A DNA stretch of 7,524 nucleotides from an uncultured Ruminococcus sp. (GCA_947177935.1 CAMWWG010000041.1:1-7524); one strand, 5' to 3'. Positions 1 to 7,203 are shown, counted from the first letter of the stretch. Numbers and translations are program-made. Notes: generated by a model not told the origin, from the letters alone.

Positions 1-53
1 TTTAATTTAAATTAAAAAAAATTTAGAGAATTTTTTGAGGTGAATCAATCATT

Positions 54-1412
54 ATGTTAAATACTTTTGATCTTCTCGAAACAATTCGTATGATCCAGGA
101 TGAATGCCTGGACATCCGAACAATCACAATGGGAATTTCCCTGCTTGACTGTATTGACCCGGACATTGACAAGGCTTGTGTAAAAGTCTATGACAAGATC
201 ACATCCAAGGCGCAGGATCTGGTCAGAACCGGCGAACAGATTGAAAAAGAGTACGGCATTCCGATTGTAAACAAGCGAATTTCCGTTACACCCATTGCCA
301 TGCTTGCGGCGGCTTGCCCGGATCAGAATCCGGTAAAATTCGCCAGAGTGCTCCAGAAAGCAGCAGATACCTGCGGTGTGAACTTCCTCGGCGGTTATTC
401 CGCATTAGTCCACAAGGGATTCAGTGCCGGAGATATGGCGCTGATCCAGTCCATCCCGGAAGCGCTTGCGGAAACGTCCAATGTCTGCTCTTCTGTGAAT
501 GTCGGCTCTACCCGAAGCGGCATCAACATGGACGCCGTTGCGCTGATGGGCAGAATTGTCCGAGAAGCTGCGGAAAAAACAGCGGATCGCCAGTGCATCG
601 GACCTGCAAAACTCGTTATATTCTGCAATGCTGTGGAAGATAATCCATTCATGGCAGGCGCATTTCACGGTGTCGGCGAACCGGATTGTGAAATTCACGT
701 CGGCGTTTCTGGTCCTGGTGTTGTCCGTTCCGCAATTGCAAAATATCCGGACGCATCCATTGACGAATTAGCCGATGTCATCAAGAAAACAGCGTTCAAA
801 ATCACCCGTATGGGACAATTGGTTGGTGCTAGAGCATCCAAAATGCTAAACGTTCCGTTCGGGATTGTCGATCTGTCGCTTGCGCCTACTCCGGCAATCG
901 GTGACAGTGTCGCACATATTCTGGAGGGAATGGGACTAGAATGCTGTGGGACGCACGGCACAACGGCGTGCCTTGCGCTCCTGAATGACGCCGTAAAAAA
1001 AGGCGGTGTCATGGCATCCTCGAATGTCGGCGGCTTATCCGGCGCATTCATCCCGGTTTCGGAAGATGCCGGCATGATCAACGCCGCACAGAACGGCACA
1101 CTCTGTCTGGAAAAACTCGAAGCAATGACGGCTGTATGCTCCGTTGGTCTGGATATGATTGTCGTTCCGGGGGATATTCCTGCGGAAACCATCTCCGGCA
1201 TTATCGCAGATGAATGTGCGATTGGCATGGTTAATAACAAAACAACTGCTGTGAGATTAATCCCGGCAATCGGCAAGCAAGTCGGCGACATGCTGGAATT
1301 CGGCGGATTGCTTGGCAGCGGACCAGTCATGTCCGTGAATGGGAAATCCTGCGAAAAATTTATTTCCCGTGGCGGACGGATTCCTGCACCGATGCACAGC
1401 ATCAAGAACTAA
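54..1412 (+). CDS. UPF0210 / DUF711 'PFL family' protein, complete
   Basis: The 452-aa product is a full-length match by recognition to UPF0210 (DUF711), a cytosolic family of about 450 aa. It is called PFL-like because its fold is grouped with pyruvate formate-lyase and ribonucleotide reductase. Its reaction is unknown. Visible family blocks are the N-terminal LLETIRMIQ and [10 protein letters not shown] (residues 8-30), [10 protein letters not shown] (73-82), [12 protein letters not shown] (108-119), [17 protein letters not shown] (146-162), VSGPGVV (218-224), [12 protein letters not shown] (276-287), GTHGTT (299-304), [17 protein letters not shown] (322-338) and a Gly-rich [10 protein letters not shown] (417-426). 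I see no glycyl-radical loop of the RVxGY type, so radical chemistry is not supported. ATG 54 follows GAGGTG at 37-42. In many Firmicutes a small ACT-domain (UPF0237) gene sits immediately upstream; that place lies outside the window. The gene ends 16 nt before a strong hairpin. Family assignment is firm, function unknown. Confidence 0.95.
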   Translation: MLNTFDLLETIRMIQDECLDIRTITMGISLLDCIDPDIDKACVKVYDKITSKAQDLVRTGEQIEKEYGIPIVNKRISVTPIAMLAAACPDQNPVKFARVLQKAADTCGVNFLGGYSALVHKGFSAGDMALIQSIPEALAETSNVCSSVNVGSTRSGINMDAVALMGRIVREAAEKTADRQCIGPAKLVIFCNAVEDNPFMAGAFHGVGEPDCEIHVGVSGPGVVRSAIAKYPDASIDELADVIKKTAFKITRMGQLVGARASKMLNVPFGIVDLSLAPTPAIGDSVAHILEGMGLECCGTHGTTACLALLNDAVKKGGVMASSNVGGLSGAFIPVSEDAGMINAAQNGTLCLEKLEAMTAVCSVGLDMIVVPGDIPAETISGIIADECAIGMVNNKTTAVRLIPAIGKQVGDMLEFGGLLGSGPVMSVNGKSCEKFISRGGRIPAPMHSIKN

Positions 1413-1428
1413 AATTTTATTAAAATAC

Positions 1429-1469
1429 AGCCCTCTGTCAATTCATTTTTTACAGAGGGCTTATTTTTT
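1429..1469. terminator. Probable bidirectional intrinsic terminator
   Basis: A perfect 10-bp inverted repeat, agccctctgt (1429-1438) and acagagggct (1452-1461), encloses a 13-nt loop. On the + strand it runs into a T-rich tract, ttatttttt (1461-1469), the classic intrinsic terminator form for the UPF0210 gene. On the - strand the stem is followed by a weaker T-rich tract (gtattttaataaaatttt). The hairpin lies 16 nt past the + strand stop and 13 nt past the - strand stop, so one structure plausibly serves both convergent genes. The + strand function is the more certain of the two. Confidence 0.88.
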
Positions 1470-1474
1470 ACCAA

Positions 1475-1741
1475 TCAAGCAAGTTCATCATATGCCTGAC
1501 GGACAGCAATTGCCAGCTGATCCGCACAGGATGTATTCTTCCAGCCGCAAGTGTTGCCTTTGAGAATGGATTCAATCTTATCCACCGTCATGCCGTCCAC
1601 AAGTTTGGAAACGGCTTTGAGATTGCCGTTGCATCCGCCCGTAAACTGCACGTTCCGGATGACATCGCCGTCAAGATCAAATGCAATCTGCTTGGAACAG
1701 ACGCCCTGTGTCTGATAGACATAATGCTGAGGGGAATTCAT
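1475..1741 (-). CDS. TSCPD domain-containing protein (TIGR03905 type)
   Basis: This 88-aa soluble protein is recognisable as the stand-alone TSCPD domain family. The same domain occurs at the C terminus of some adenosylcobalamin-dependent (class II) ribonucleotide reductases. Four cysteines are placed as in the family: C15 (GVCSKQI), C37 (TGGCNGN), C65 (NTCGW) and C72 in NTSCADQLA. The last is the family signature with Ala in place of the usual Pro. The four cysteines suggest metal binding or redox activity, but that is inference and no reaction is established. The ATG at 1741 is preceded on the - strand by aaaggagc (1750-1757) with about 9 nt spacing, a strong Shine-Dalgarno. It has its own consensus promoter and a shared terminator, so it is probably a single-gene transcript. 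Confidence 0.9.
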   Translation of the reverse strand: MNSPQHYVYQTQGVCSKQIAFDLDGDVIRNVQFTGGCNGNLKAVSKLVDGMTVDKIESILKGNTCGWKNTSCADQLAIAVRQAYDELA

Positions 1742-1765
1742 AAAAAACAGCTCCTTTCATGATTT

Positions 1766-1794
1766 ATTATAGCACATCTCATGTTTTCTGTCAA
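1766..1794 (-). promoter_or_regulatory. Near-perfect sigma-A promoter for the TSCPD gene
   Basis: Read on the - strand, TTGACA (1789-1794) is followed by exactly 17 bp and then TATAAT (1766-1771). An extended -10 TG (TGCTATAAT, 1766-1774) is also present. Transcription should start near 1759, giving a leader of only about 18 nt that consists almost entirely of the ribosome binding site aaaggagc. All elements match the vegetative consensus, so strong expression is predicted. The gene start lies just downstream in the right orientation. Confidence 0.85.
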
Positions 1795-1842
1795 GAACCC
1801 TGGGAGTCTGTTTCATGTTTTTATATCATCGAGAAAAAATGA

Positions 1843-1871
1843 TTCATCTAAAGATATACTATAGATATAAT
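1843..1871 (+). promoter_or_regulatory. Candidate promoter for the membrane-protein gene
   Basis: TATAAT at 1866-1871 is a perfect -10, and 17 bp upstream lies a poor -35 (ttcatc, 1843-1848). An inverted repeat, aaagatat (1850-1857) and atatcttt (1870-1877), overlaps the -10 and could be an operator. It is all A/T-rich and may be chance. The start codon is about 35 bp downstream. This promoter would be divergent from the TSCPD promoter within a 164-bp intergenic region. Confidence 0.5.
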
Positions 1872-1905
1872 ATCTTTTAATCAACACGTTTATAGAGGTG
1901 ATTTT

Positions 1906-3060
1906 ATGAATAAAAAACAAAACGCTTTACTCGCAATCCGAATGAATGAGAAAACACAGAATTTTTTTAAAACAATTTATTTTGTGCTGAAAGTTATTCT
2001 TTGCGGTATGGCATTCTTTTTTGTATTTCAGCTTATCATGTCAATATGGATCAATCAACAGGAAACGGCGAATTACGGAGCAACCATGTTTTATGGTCAC
2101 TATTACAGCGGTACATTTTTTATTGAAATGACCGCCGAATACAGCAAAGACGGTTTTTCTGAGGCAATAGCGGAACACACTATAACAGAGGATATACTAA
2201 ATATCGCAAGTATAGGTTTACTGATGGCAGGCATAATCTGTTTATTCTTTATGATAAGAAATGCTTCAAAAGGAAAGCTTTATATAAAAAGCAGTTATAT
2301 CATGCTGTTCCTATCATCAATTTGCTTTCTTTTTGGTACTGTAGCAGGAGAAATTCTCGGATTAAAAGATATATCAGTTATGACTCAGTACACAACTGAC
2401 ATTTTTTCTACAGCTTCCTACCATTTCCGTCCCTTTTATATTTTGGCTTTACCTTGCATAGTTCTGGCTGGGGGAATGGTTCTTTGTTACATGCAGACAG
2501 CTGATAAACAGAAAATACGCATCGGCTTTAAACGATTCGGAACAGGTCTTTTTGTATGCGCTGCGGTATATCTCATGTGGAAAGGAATATTCCATACAAG
2601 CAACCTGATAAGCCTTTCACAGAACAGCGAAAAAAATATGGCTGTGCGTATTCCTTTTTATAATATCTATATGGATCTACCTTCTAGCTGTGCAAATTCA
2701 CCCGAAGCATACAAGGATCTTGTTATTTTTCGTTTCTTGAAAGAGCTTCCTGTAATAGCGTCTGCTGTTATTTCGCTTGTTATGATGGGAAAAGTGATAT
2801 TTTCGTACAGCGGCGAAATTGTCAATGCAAAAGCAAACCGCAGGTTTATCCGTATTGCTATCATATCTTTAGCAATCGCTTCGTTTTTGTATAATATACT
2901 CGGGATTGTTGAAGTAAATATGCTTCACGAAACATTTCATGGACTGTATGGAAATGCTTACTACACAATCGCTATCAGAGGTTTATGTGAGCCGCTTACT
3001 TATGCACTATATCTCTATGTTTTGGGCGTGATTTGTTATGCAGATGATAAAATGCTATAA
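1906..3060 (+). CDS. Unrecognised integral membrane protein, about 8 TM segments
   Basis: I do not recognise the family of this 384-aa product. Hydrophobic stretches suggest eight membrane helices, at roughly residues 22-46, 98-117, 129-148, 174-196, 212-228, 277-299, 314-336 and 358-377. There is no cleavable signal peptide, the N-terminal 20 residues are basic, and both ends are probably cytoplasmic. Two longer loops (about 47-97 and 229-276) would then be outside; the first is rich in Tyr and acidic residues. No transporter signature, kinase, peptidase or nucleotide-binding motif was seen. ATG 1906 is supported by GAGGTG at 1895-1900 with 5 nt spacing. Composition is distinctive: hand counts of single 60-base lines give 28% G+C at 1921-1980 and at 2281-2340. 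ATA isoleucine codons are frequent, whereas the UPF0210 gene almost avoids them. This hints at separate ancestry. No convincing terminator follows. Confidence 0.8.
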   Translation: MNKKQNALLAIRMNEKTQNFFKTIYFVLKVILCGMAFFFVFQLIMSIWINQQETANYGATMFYGHYYSGTFFIEMTAEYSKDGFSEAIAEHTITEDILNIASIGLLMAGIICLFFMIRNASKGKLYIKSSYIMLFLSSICFLFGTVAGEILGLKDISVMTQYTTDIFSTASYHFRPFYILALPCIVLAGGMVLCYMQTADKQKIRIGFKRFGTGLFVCAAVYLMWKGIFHTSNLISLSQNSEKNMAVRIPFYNIYMDLPSSCANSPEAYKDLVIFRFLKELPVIASAVISLVMMGKVIFSYSGEIVNAKANRRFIRIAIISLAIASFLYNILGIVEVNMLHETFHGLYGNAYYTIAIRGLCEPLTYALYLYVLGVICYADDKML

Positions 3061-3188
3061 ATCACAATTTTCCATTTCGCCACGCACTATATTTACAATA
3101 GTATATAAAATCTGCCGTTGTGCTTTTCATCACATTTCTTTTTCATCAATTTCCTCGGTTGTTTCGTTATGTTCTGTAACATACCAGT

Positions 3189-3218
3189 TTGATAGATCTG
3201 AGAAATTTTCTGCATAAT
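3189..3218 (+). promoter_or_regulatory. Candidate promoter for the flippase gene
   Basis: TTGATA (3189-3194, 5 of 6 to the -35 consensus) and CATAAT (3213-3218, 5 of 6 to the -10) are separated by 18 bp. A start near 3225 would give a leader of about 57 nt before ATG 3282. It is the best-looking promoter in the 221-bp gap after the membrane-protein gene. The sequence is A/T-rich, so a chance match is possible. Confidence 0.45.
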
Positions 3219-3281
3219 TCCAGCTTTCTGATAATATAAATCAATAAAACAAGCACTACCAGAAAGGCAGGTTGATCCAGT

Positions 3282-4850
3282 ATGCCGGACATGCGAAGAA
3301 ACATCCTGAAAGACACAATTCTACTGACTGCAATCCAGATGACCCTGGACGGTCTTGGTTTATTGTTGAATGCGTTCATGACAAGACAGCTCGGCTCAGA
3401 ATCCATGGGGATTCTGACGTTGACAGGATCTTTCTTCCGGCTTGCCGCCATGACCGCAGGCGGCAATGTCTTTCTGTGTGCAAGCCGGTTTATTTCTGAA
3501 GAATTGGGGAAACCGGAACGGAATCCCAAAAAAATACTCTCTTACTGCATGACCGTCAGTCTAACATTAAGCTTTGTGATCTCTGGTCTGATTATTTTAT
3601 TTGCACCCTGGTGCAGCCAACATTTTTTTGAGACAGACCAATTAACTGCGCCGATCCGATTAATGGCTGTCTCTTTGCCGTTCGTGACAATCACGGCATG
3701 TTGCAAAGGCTATTGTAATGCCTGCTGTAAAACCGGAATCTGTGCGGCATCAGATGCCATTGATTTTCTGGTTCACACAATTCTGACAGCCTGTGCCGTC
3801 TGGCTGATTACGCCTGTCACGCCGGCAGGATTATGCTACATGACAGCACTCTGCACAATTGGCAGCACGATCATTTCCCTGCTCTTTCTGTTAATTGCCA
3901 TGCCGTCCTGTAAAGCCGAACCAACCGGGAATGTTTCCATCTCCATCCGAAAATACATCCGGCTTGCAATCCCGGTCATGGCAGGATCTGCATTGACATC
4001 TTTTCTGAGTTCTGCGAATGATGCACTTGTACCGTTCACACTCCGGCAATCCGGGGATTCCAGTGCAGAAGCATTCAGTCAGTTCGGCATCTTTGAAGCG
4101 ATTGTGATTCCGGTGTTATTTTTTCCCTCAACGATTTTAGTATCGCTTTCGGGGATTTTGGTGACAGAAATGGCAAGGGAATCCGCATCCTGCAACAAAA
4201 GCCGGATCACCCACATTGCAGAAAAAGTAATCCGGCAGACAATCGTATTTGCAGTATTTATTACCATGATTTTATTGCTGTTCGGCGACAGCATCGGGGA
4301 ACTGCTCGGCGGCGGTGAAACCGCAGGCAGAACGATTGTATTAATTGCCCCGGTTGTACCATTCATCTATCTGGAAATCATCCTGGAAAGCATTATCAAG
4401 GGTATCGGCGCACAGGCATTTTCTTCGCTGAATTATCTGGCAGAATATATTGTCCGGATTTCCTGTGTATTAATTTTTATCCCGATTCTGGGATTTTACG
4501 GAATTGTACTGTCTTATTATGCAAGCAATCTGTTCGGGAATATCAGCAGACTCATCACGGTAATCCGGCGAACAGGGATGGAATTTTCTTTTTTCAGAAT
4601 GTTGGGAATCCCGATTTTTTCCGCTGTATTATCATCGCAGCTAATTTTGATTATTTATCATGTAATAGCTATTCAACCAGATCAAAACATTCTCAGCATG
4701 GGAATTTTTGCAGTCCTGAGCTGTGGAATTTATTTTGCAGTCCAAAAAGAATTATATCATCTGCCTGTAAAAAGTTCCAATGCACACAAAAAAGAGAAAC
4801 GAGAATTAAATTTAAAATCTAATTTTAATTTGAAATTAATCAAAAAATAA
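3282..4850 (+). CDS. MOP-superfamily (SpoVB/MurJ-like) oligosaccharide flippase
   Basis: This 522-aa polytopic membrane protein has a SpoVB-like pattern, the group that flips lipid-linked oligosaccharides or peptidoglycan precursors across the membrane. Visible family features are the N-terminal helix followed by FMTRQLGSESMGILTLTGS (32-50), the TAGGNVFLCASRFISEELGK block (58-77), CKGYCNACCKTGICAASDAID (141-161, matching the usual KGY-x-G-x-x-K segment), and NDALVPFTLRQSG (246-258). Further matches are FGIFEAIVIPVLFFPSTILVSLS (268-290) and LESIIKGIGAQAFSSLNYLAEYIVRI (368-393). About 12-14 helices are expected. The substrate cannot be read from sequence, and a MATE-type or capsule exporter role is the alternative. 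ATG 3282 has a modest SD (aggttga, 3269-3275, 6 nt upstream); ATG 3291 is a possible alternative. Six cysteines cluster at 140-154. The last 13 residues lie in nearly pure A/T sequence, and the final 15 bp overlap the tatD end. Confidence 0.88.
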   Translation: MPDMRRNILKDTILLTAIQMTLDGLGLLLNAFMTRQLGSESMGILTLTGSFFRLAAMTAGGNVFLCASRFISEELGKPERNPKKILSYCMTVSLTLSFVISGLIILFAPWCSQHFFETDQLTAPIRLMAVSLPFVTITACCKGYCNACCKTGICAASDAIDFLVHTILTACAVWLITPVTPAGLCYMTALCTIGSTIISLLFLLIAMPSCKAEPTGNVSISIRKYIRLAIPVMAGSALTSFLSSANDALVPFTLRQSGDSSAEAFSQFGIFEAIVIPVLFFPSTILVSLSGILVTEMARESASCNKSRITHIAEKVIRQTIVFAVFITMILLLFGDSIGELLGGGETAGRTIVLIAPVVPFIYLEIILESIIKGIGAQAFSSLNYLAEYIVRISCVLIFIPILGFYGIVLSYYASNLFGNISRLITVIRRTGMEFSFFRMLGIPIFSAVLSSQLILIIYHVIAIQPDQNILSMGIFAVLSCGIYFAVQKELYHLPVKSSNAHKKEKRELNLKSNFNLKLIKK

Positions 4851-5618
4851 TCGTTCTGTCGTTTCTTTTGCATGATTGATTAATTCCTGTTCCGGAATCT
4901 GCATGTATTCTGCAAGTGTTTTCGCTACATAACGGATATTCTCCGGAACGTTGACTCTCCCTAAGCCGGGAACATTCCGGGGGATCAGATAAGGTGCATC
5001 TGTTTCAAGCAGAACTCGATCCAATGGGAGAATTTTCACAGCATCCCGGAGCGTCTGCGCTCTCCTGTCATCACAGATCCAGCCAGTAATGCCGATGAAA
5101 AAGCCCATTTCTAAATATTTTTCCAGTGTGCGCTTATCTCCTGTGAAACAATGTACCACAGAATTTTTACAGATTTCCGGATGATTCTGGAATATCTTAA
5201 TAAAATCTTCTGCGGCATCCCGTTCATGCAGGAACAGCGGCTTGTGTAATTTTTCTGCAAGTGCGATATGCCGTTCCAGACATTGGATCTGATTTTCTTT
5301 TGTGGAAAACATCCGGTCAAAATCCAGACCACATTCCCCGACAGCCACTAATTTCTGATTTTGGGAATGGATGATTTCTAATTCCCGGAAATCAGATTTT
5401 TTTGCAGAATCTGCATTATGCGGATGAATTCCGGCAGTCCCCCATGCAGAATGATGTTTCACAAATTCTGCTGTTTTGCGGTTGCTTTTCATGTCTGATC
5501 CTGTAATGATACAGCCAACACCGGATATTGTAGCATTTTGAAGAATTTTTTCCGGATCACGGAACTGCCTGCAAAACAAATTCAATCCAATATCATAAAA
5601 TTTAATAGTATTTTTCAT
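4836..5618 (-). CDS. tatD: TatD family metal-dependent DNase
   Basis: The 260-aa cytosolic amidohydrolase-fold nuclease belongs to the TatD proper subgroup (E. coli TatD, human TATDN1). It starts FYDIGLNL (7-14) rather than the DxHxHL found in the YcfH/YjjV subgroups. Motifs follow in order: TAGIHPHNAD (61-70), VGECGLDF with metal-ligand Glu95, PLFLHERDA with His131, VVHCFTG with His156, GITGWICDDRR (176-186) and LLETDAPYLIPR with Asp207. Length is typical. Family members are divalent-metal 3'-5' exonucleases linked to DNA repair and fragmentation. The name's link to Tat secretion is historical. The gene lies 33 bp downstream of hflX, suggesting co-transcription. I chose ATG 5618. An in-frame TTG at 5621 would add one residue and sits at a slightly better distance from the SD. 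The 3' end overlaps the convergent flippase gene by 15 bp, and no terminator is evident. Confidence 0.95.
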   Translation of the reverse strand: MKNTIKFYDIGLNLFCRQFRDPEKILQNATISGVGCIITGSDMKSNRKTAEFVKHHSAWGTAGIHPHNADSAKKSDFRELEIIHSQNQKLVAVGECGLDFDRMFSTKENQIQCLERHIALAEKLHKPLFLHERDAAEDFIKIFQNHPEICKNSVVHCFTGDKRTLEKYLEMGFFIGITGWICDDRRAQTLRDAVKILPLDRVLLETDAPYLIPRNVPGLGRVNVPENIRYVAKTLAEYMQIPEQELINHAKETTERLFFD

Positions 5619-5629
5619 CAATCAAAAAA

Positions 5630-5637
5630 CCTTTCCT
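5630..5637 (-). promoter_or_regulatory. Ribosome binding site of tatD
   Basis: The - strand reads aggaaagg, which lies 11 nt from ATG 5618 and 8 nt from the in-frame TTG 5621. It sits between the hflX stop and tatD and supports separate translation initiation. Spacing alone slightly favours TTG, while codon preference favours ATG. Confidence 0.6.
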
Positions 5638-5651
5638 GGATATATTTATTT

Positions 5652-6920
5652 TCAATCCTGATTTATCAGATATTTTTCCGCTTTTTTCTGATATTTCACA
5701 TCTACGAGAAGATCCACATAAATGCCGTTTTCTGTATATTCTTCGGAGAAAATTTTTCCTTCTTCCCGGAGCTGATTCAGAAAACCGCCATCCGAATAAG
5801 GAATACATAACTGCATACGCCGTGTTGTCTGCGGCAGATGGTGCGTGATTGCTTTGAACAGATCTTCCAGTCCGTCCCCATGTTTTGCACTTATCAGGAC
5901 AGTATCAAAATCAGATTTACTCAGAATTCCGGTTCTTTTCGGATCGTCTAACAAATCTGCTTTATTGAGAATACAAATTTGCGGAATCTCTGCACAGCCC
6001 AGATCCCGGAGCAGTTCCTGCGTAATCTGCATACGTTCCTGTAAATCCGGTTCGGACGCATCCAGGACATGCAGAATGACGTCCGCCTGAGCGGTTTCTT
6101 CTAACGTAGAACGGAATGCTTCCACAAGATGGTGCGGCAGTCTCCGGATAAAGCCGACGGTATCGGACAGCAGAATCGTCCTGCCGTCCGGGAGTTCGAG
6201 CGCTCTTGCGGTAACGTCAAGCGTTGCAAATAATTTATTTTCTTCCAGGACACCCGCTTGCGTGAGCATGTTAAACAGTGTTGATTTTCCGGCGTTGGTA
6301 TAACCGACAATTGCCGCTGTCAAAACAGAATTTTTCTTGCGGCGGCTTGTGATAAATTTCCGGTGCTTTTCCATTTCTCGGAGTTCATTTTCCAGGGATG
6401 CAATGCGATTCCGGATGTGCCGGCGATCCGTTTCCAGTTTCGTTTCGCCTGGTCCTCTTGTGCCGATACCACCGCCAAGCCGGGAGAGCGCTGTTCCCAT
6501 TCCGGTCAGCCGGGTTAATCTGTATTTGTACTGTGCAAGTGCAACCTGGACTTTTCCTTCTGCGGTTCTTGCCCTGCCTGCGAAAATATCCAGGATCAGC
6601 ATTGTCCTGTCAATGACTTTGCAGTCTGTCAGATCCGAAATATTCCGCATCTGCATCCCGGTTAATTCCGTATCAAAAATAATCAGCTCTGCGTCAAGAA
6701 TGATTACCTGCTCTTTGATTTCCTCCAGTTTTCCTGCGCCGATACAAGTAGCCGCCTCCGGCGCAGGCCGGGACTGTATTACCGTCAGGACGGTATCACA
6801 TTCTGCCGTGTCTGCCAGTTCTTTCAATTCCTGCATGGAAATTTCTGCATCATATTCGCCGGTATGGATTCCCACAAGAATTGCCCTGGTTCTGGTTTCT
6901 TCCTGTTGAATTTCGTGCAT
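5652..6920 (-). CDS. hflX: GTPase HflX
   Basis: The 422-aa cytosolic GTPase binds the 50S subunit and, in characterised members, splits stalled 70S ribosomes under heat or antibiotic stress. The N-terminal HflX domain runs from about 12 to 198. It includes IGAGKLEEI (60-68), FDTELTGMQMRNI (82-94) and the hallmark glycine-rich stretch at 147-167 (SRLGGGIGTRGPGETKLE). A charged helical hairpin (about 163-196) follows. The G domain has G1 GYTNAGKST (206-214), G2 FATLDVT (231-237), G3 DTVGF (253-257), G4 NKAD (319-322) and G5 SAK (344-346). A short C-terminal domain completes it. All GTP-binding motifs are intact and length is normal. The ATG is preceded by a weak SD (gaagtg, 6926-6931, 5 nt spacing), so translation may be modest or coupled. 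It follows the 67-aa gene by 39 bp. Confidence 0.97.
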   Translation of the reverse strand: MHEIQQEETRTRAILVGIHTGEYDAEISMQELKELADTAECDTVLTVIQSRPAPEAATCIGAGKLEEIKEQVIILDAELIIFDTELTGMQMRNISDLTDCKVIDRTMLILDIFAGRARTAEGKVQVALAQYKYRLTRLTGMGTALSRLGGGIGTRGPGETKLETDRRHIRNRIASLENELREMEKHRKFITSRRKKNSVLTAAIVGYTNAGKSTLFNMLTQAGVLEENKLFATLDVTARALELPDGRTILLSDTVGFIRRLPHHLVEAFRSTLEETAQADVILHVLDASEPDLQERMQITQELLRDLGCAEIPQICILNKADLLDDPKRTGILSKSDFDTVLISAKHGDGLEDLFKAITHHLPQTTRRMQLCIPYSDGGFLNQLREEGKIFSEEYTENGIYVDLLVDVKYQKKAEKYLINQD

Positions 6921-6959
6921 AGGATCACTTCACTTTCTTTTAGTATTATTAAATTATTA

Positions 6960-7163
6960 TTAATCCAACTCTGTAAAATTTATTCTGTGCTTTTCTTGTC
7001 TCCGATAGGCTTTCGGATCTTTTTCAATCCGGGTTGCAGGTCTGAGATCTCCCCACCCGGAACGTTTTTTCTGATCCAATTCCCGACGGGCTTTCTTGCT
7101 TAATTTCCCGTAAGGAATAAATTTCTGATTTTTTAATTTTTCAGAATTTTTTGGATTCTTCAT
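6960..7163 (-). CDS. Small highly basic protein of unknown function
   Basis: This 67-aa protein carries 21 Lys/Arg against 9 Asp/Glu, so its net charge is about +12. It has no membrane segment or cysteine. Its core is FIPYGKLSKKARRELD (15-30) followed by RSGWGDLRPATRIEKDPKAY (34-53). From memory, short Clostridia proteins with a similar W-x-x-x-x-P-x-T-R...PKAY pattern exist, annotated as hypothetical; I am not certain of this. ATG 7163 has a good SD (ggag, 7173-7176, about 9 nt spacing). The gene fits between rnz and hflX with 39-40 bp gaps on the same strand. The charge and context suggest RNA or ribosome binding, but this is inference only. Reality as a gene is supported by the SD, operon packing and protein-like composition. 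Confidence 0.75.
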   Translation of the reverse strand: MKNPKNSEKLKNQKFIPYGKLSKKARRELDQKKRSGWGDLRPATRIEKDPKAYRRQEKHRINFTELD

Positions 7164-7203
7164 CGCAATCAGCTCCAGTCTTGATTATCATAATTATTTA
7201 AAA

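Noticed and set aside
695..1405. 236-codon open frame on the - strand inside the UPF0210 gene
   Set aside because: It is fully antisense to a conserved gene and no family is recognisable in its translation. It is a by-product of codon bias.
1854..3106. 9-bp inverted repeats (atatactat at 1854-1862, atagtatat at 3098-3106) flanking the membrane-protein gene
   Set aside because: They are too short and A/T-rich to call mobile-element ends. No target-site duplication or transposase is present.
3168..3183. Small hairpin tatgtt-ctgt-aacata after the membrane-protein gene
   Set aside because: It has only 6 weak base pairs and no following T-tract, so it does not qualify as a terminator.
6337..6909. 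190-codon open frame on the + strand inside hflX
   Set aside because: It is antisense to the invariant HflX domains, and its translation is Ser/Arg/Ile-rich low-complexity sequence typical of a shadow frame.
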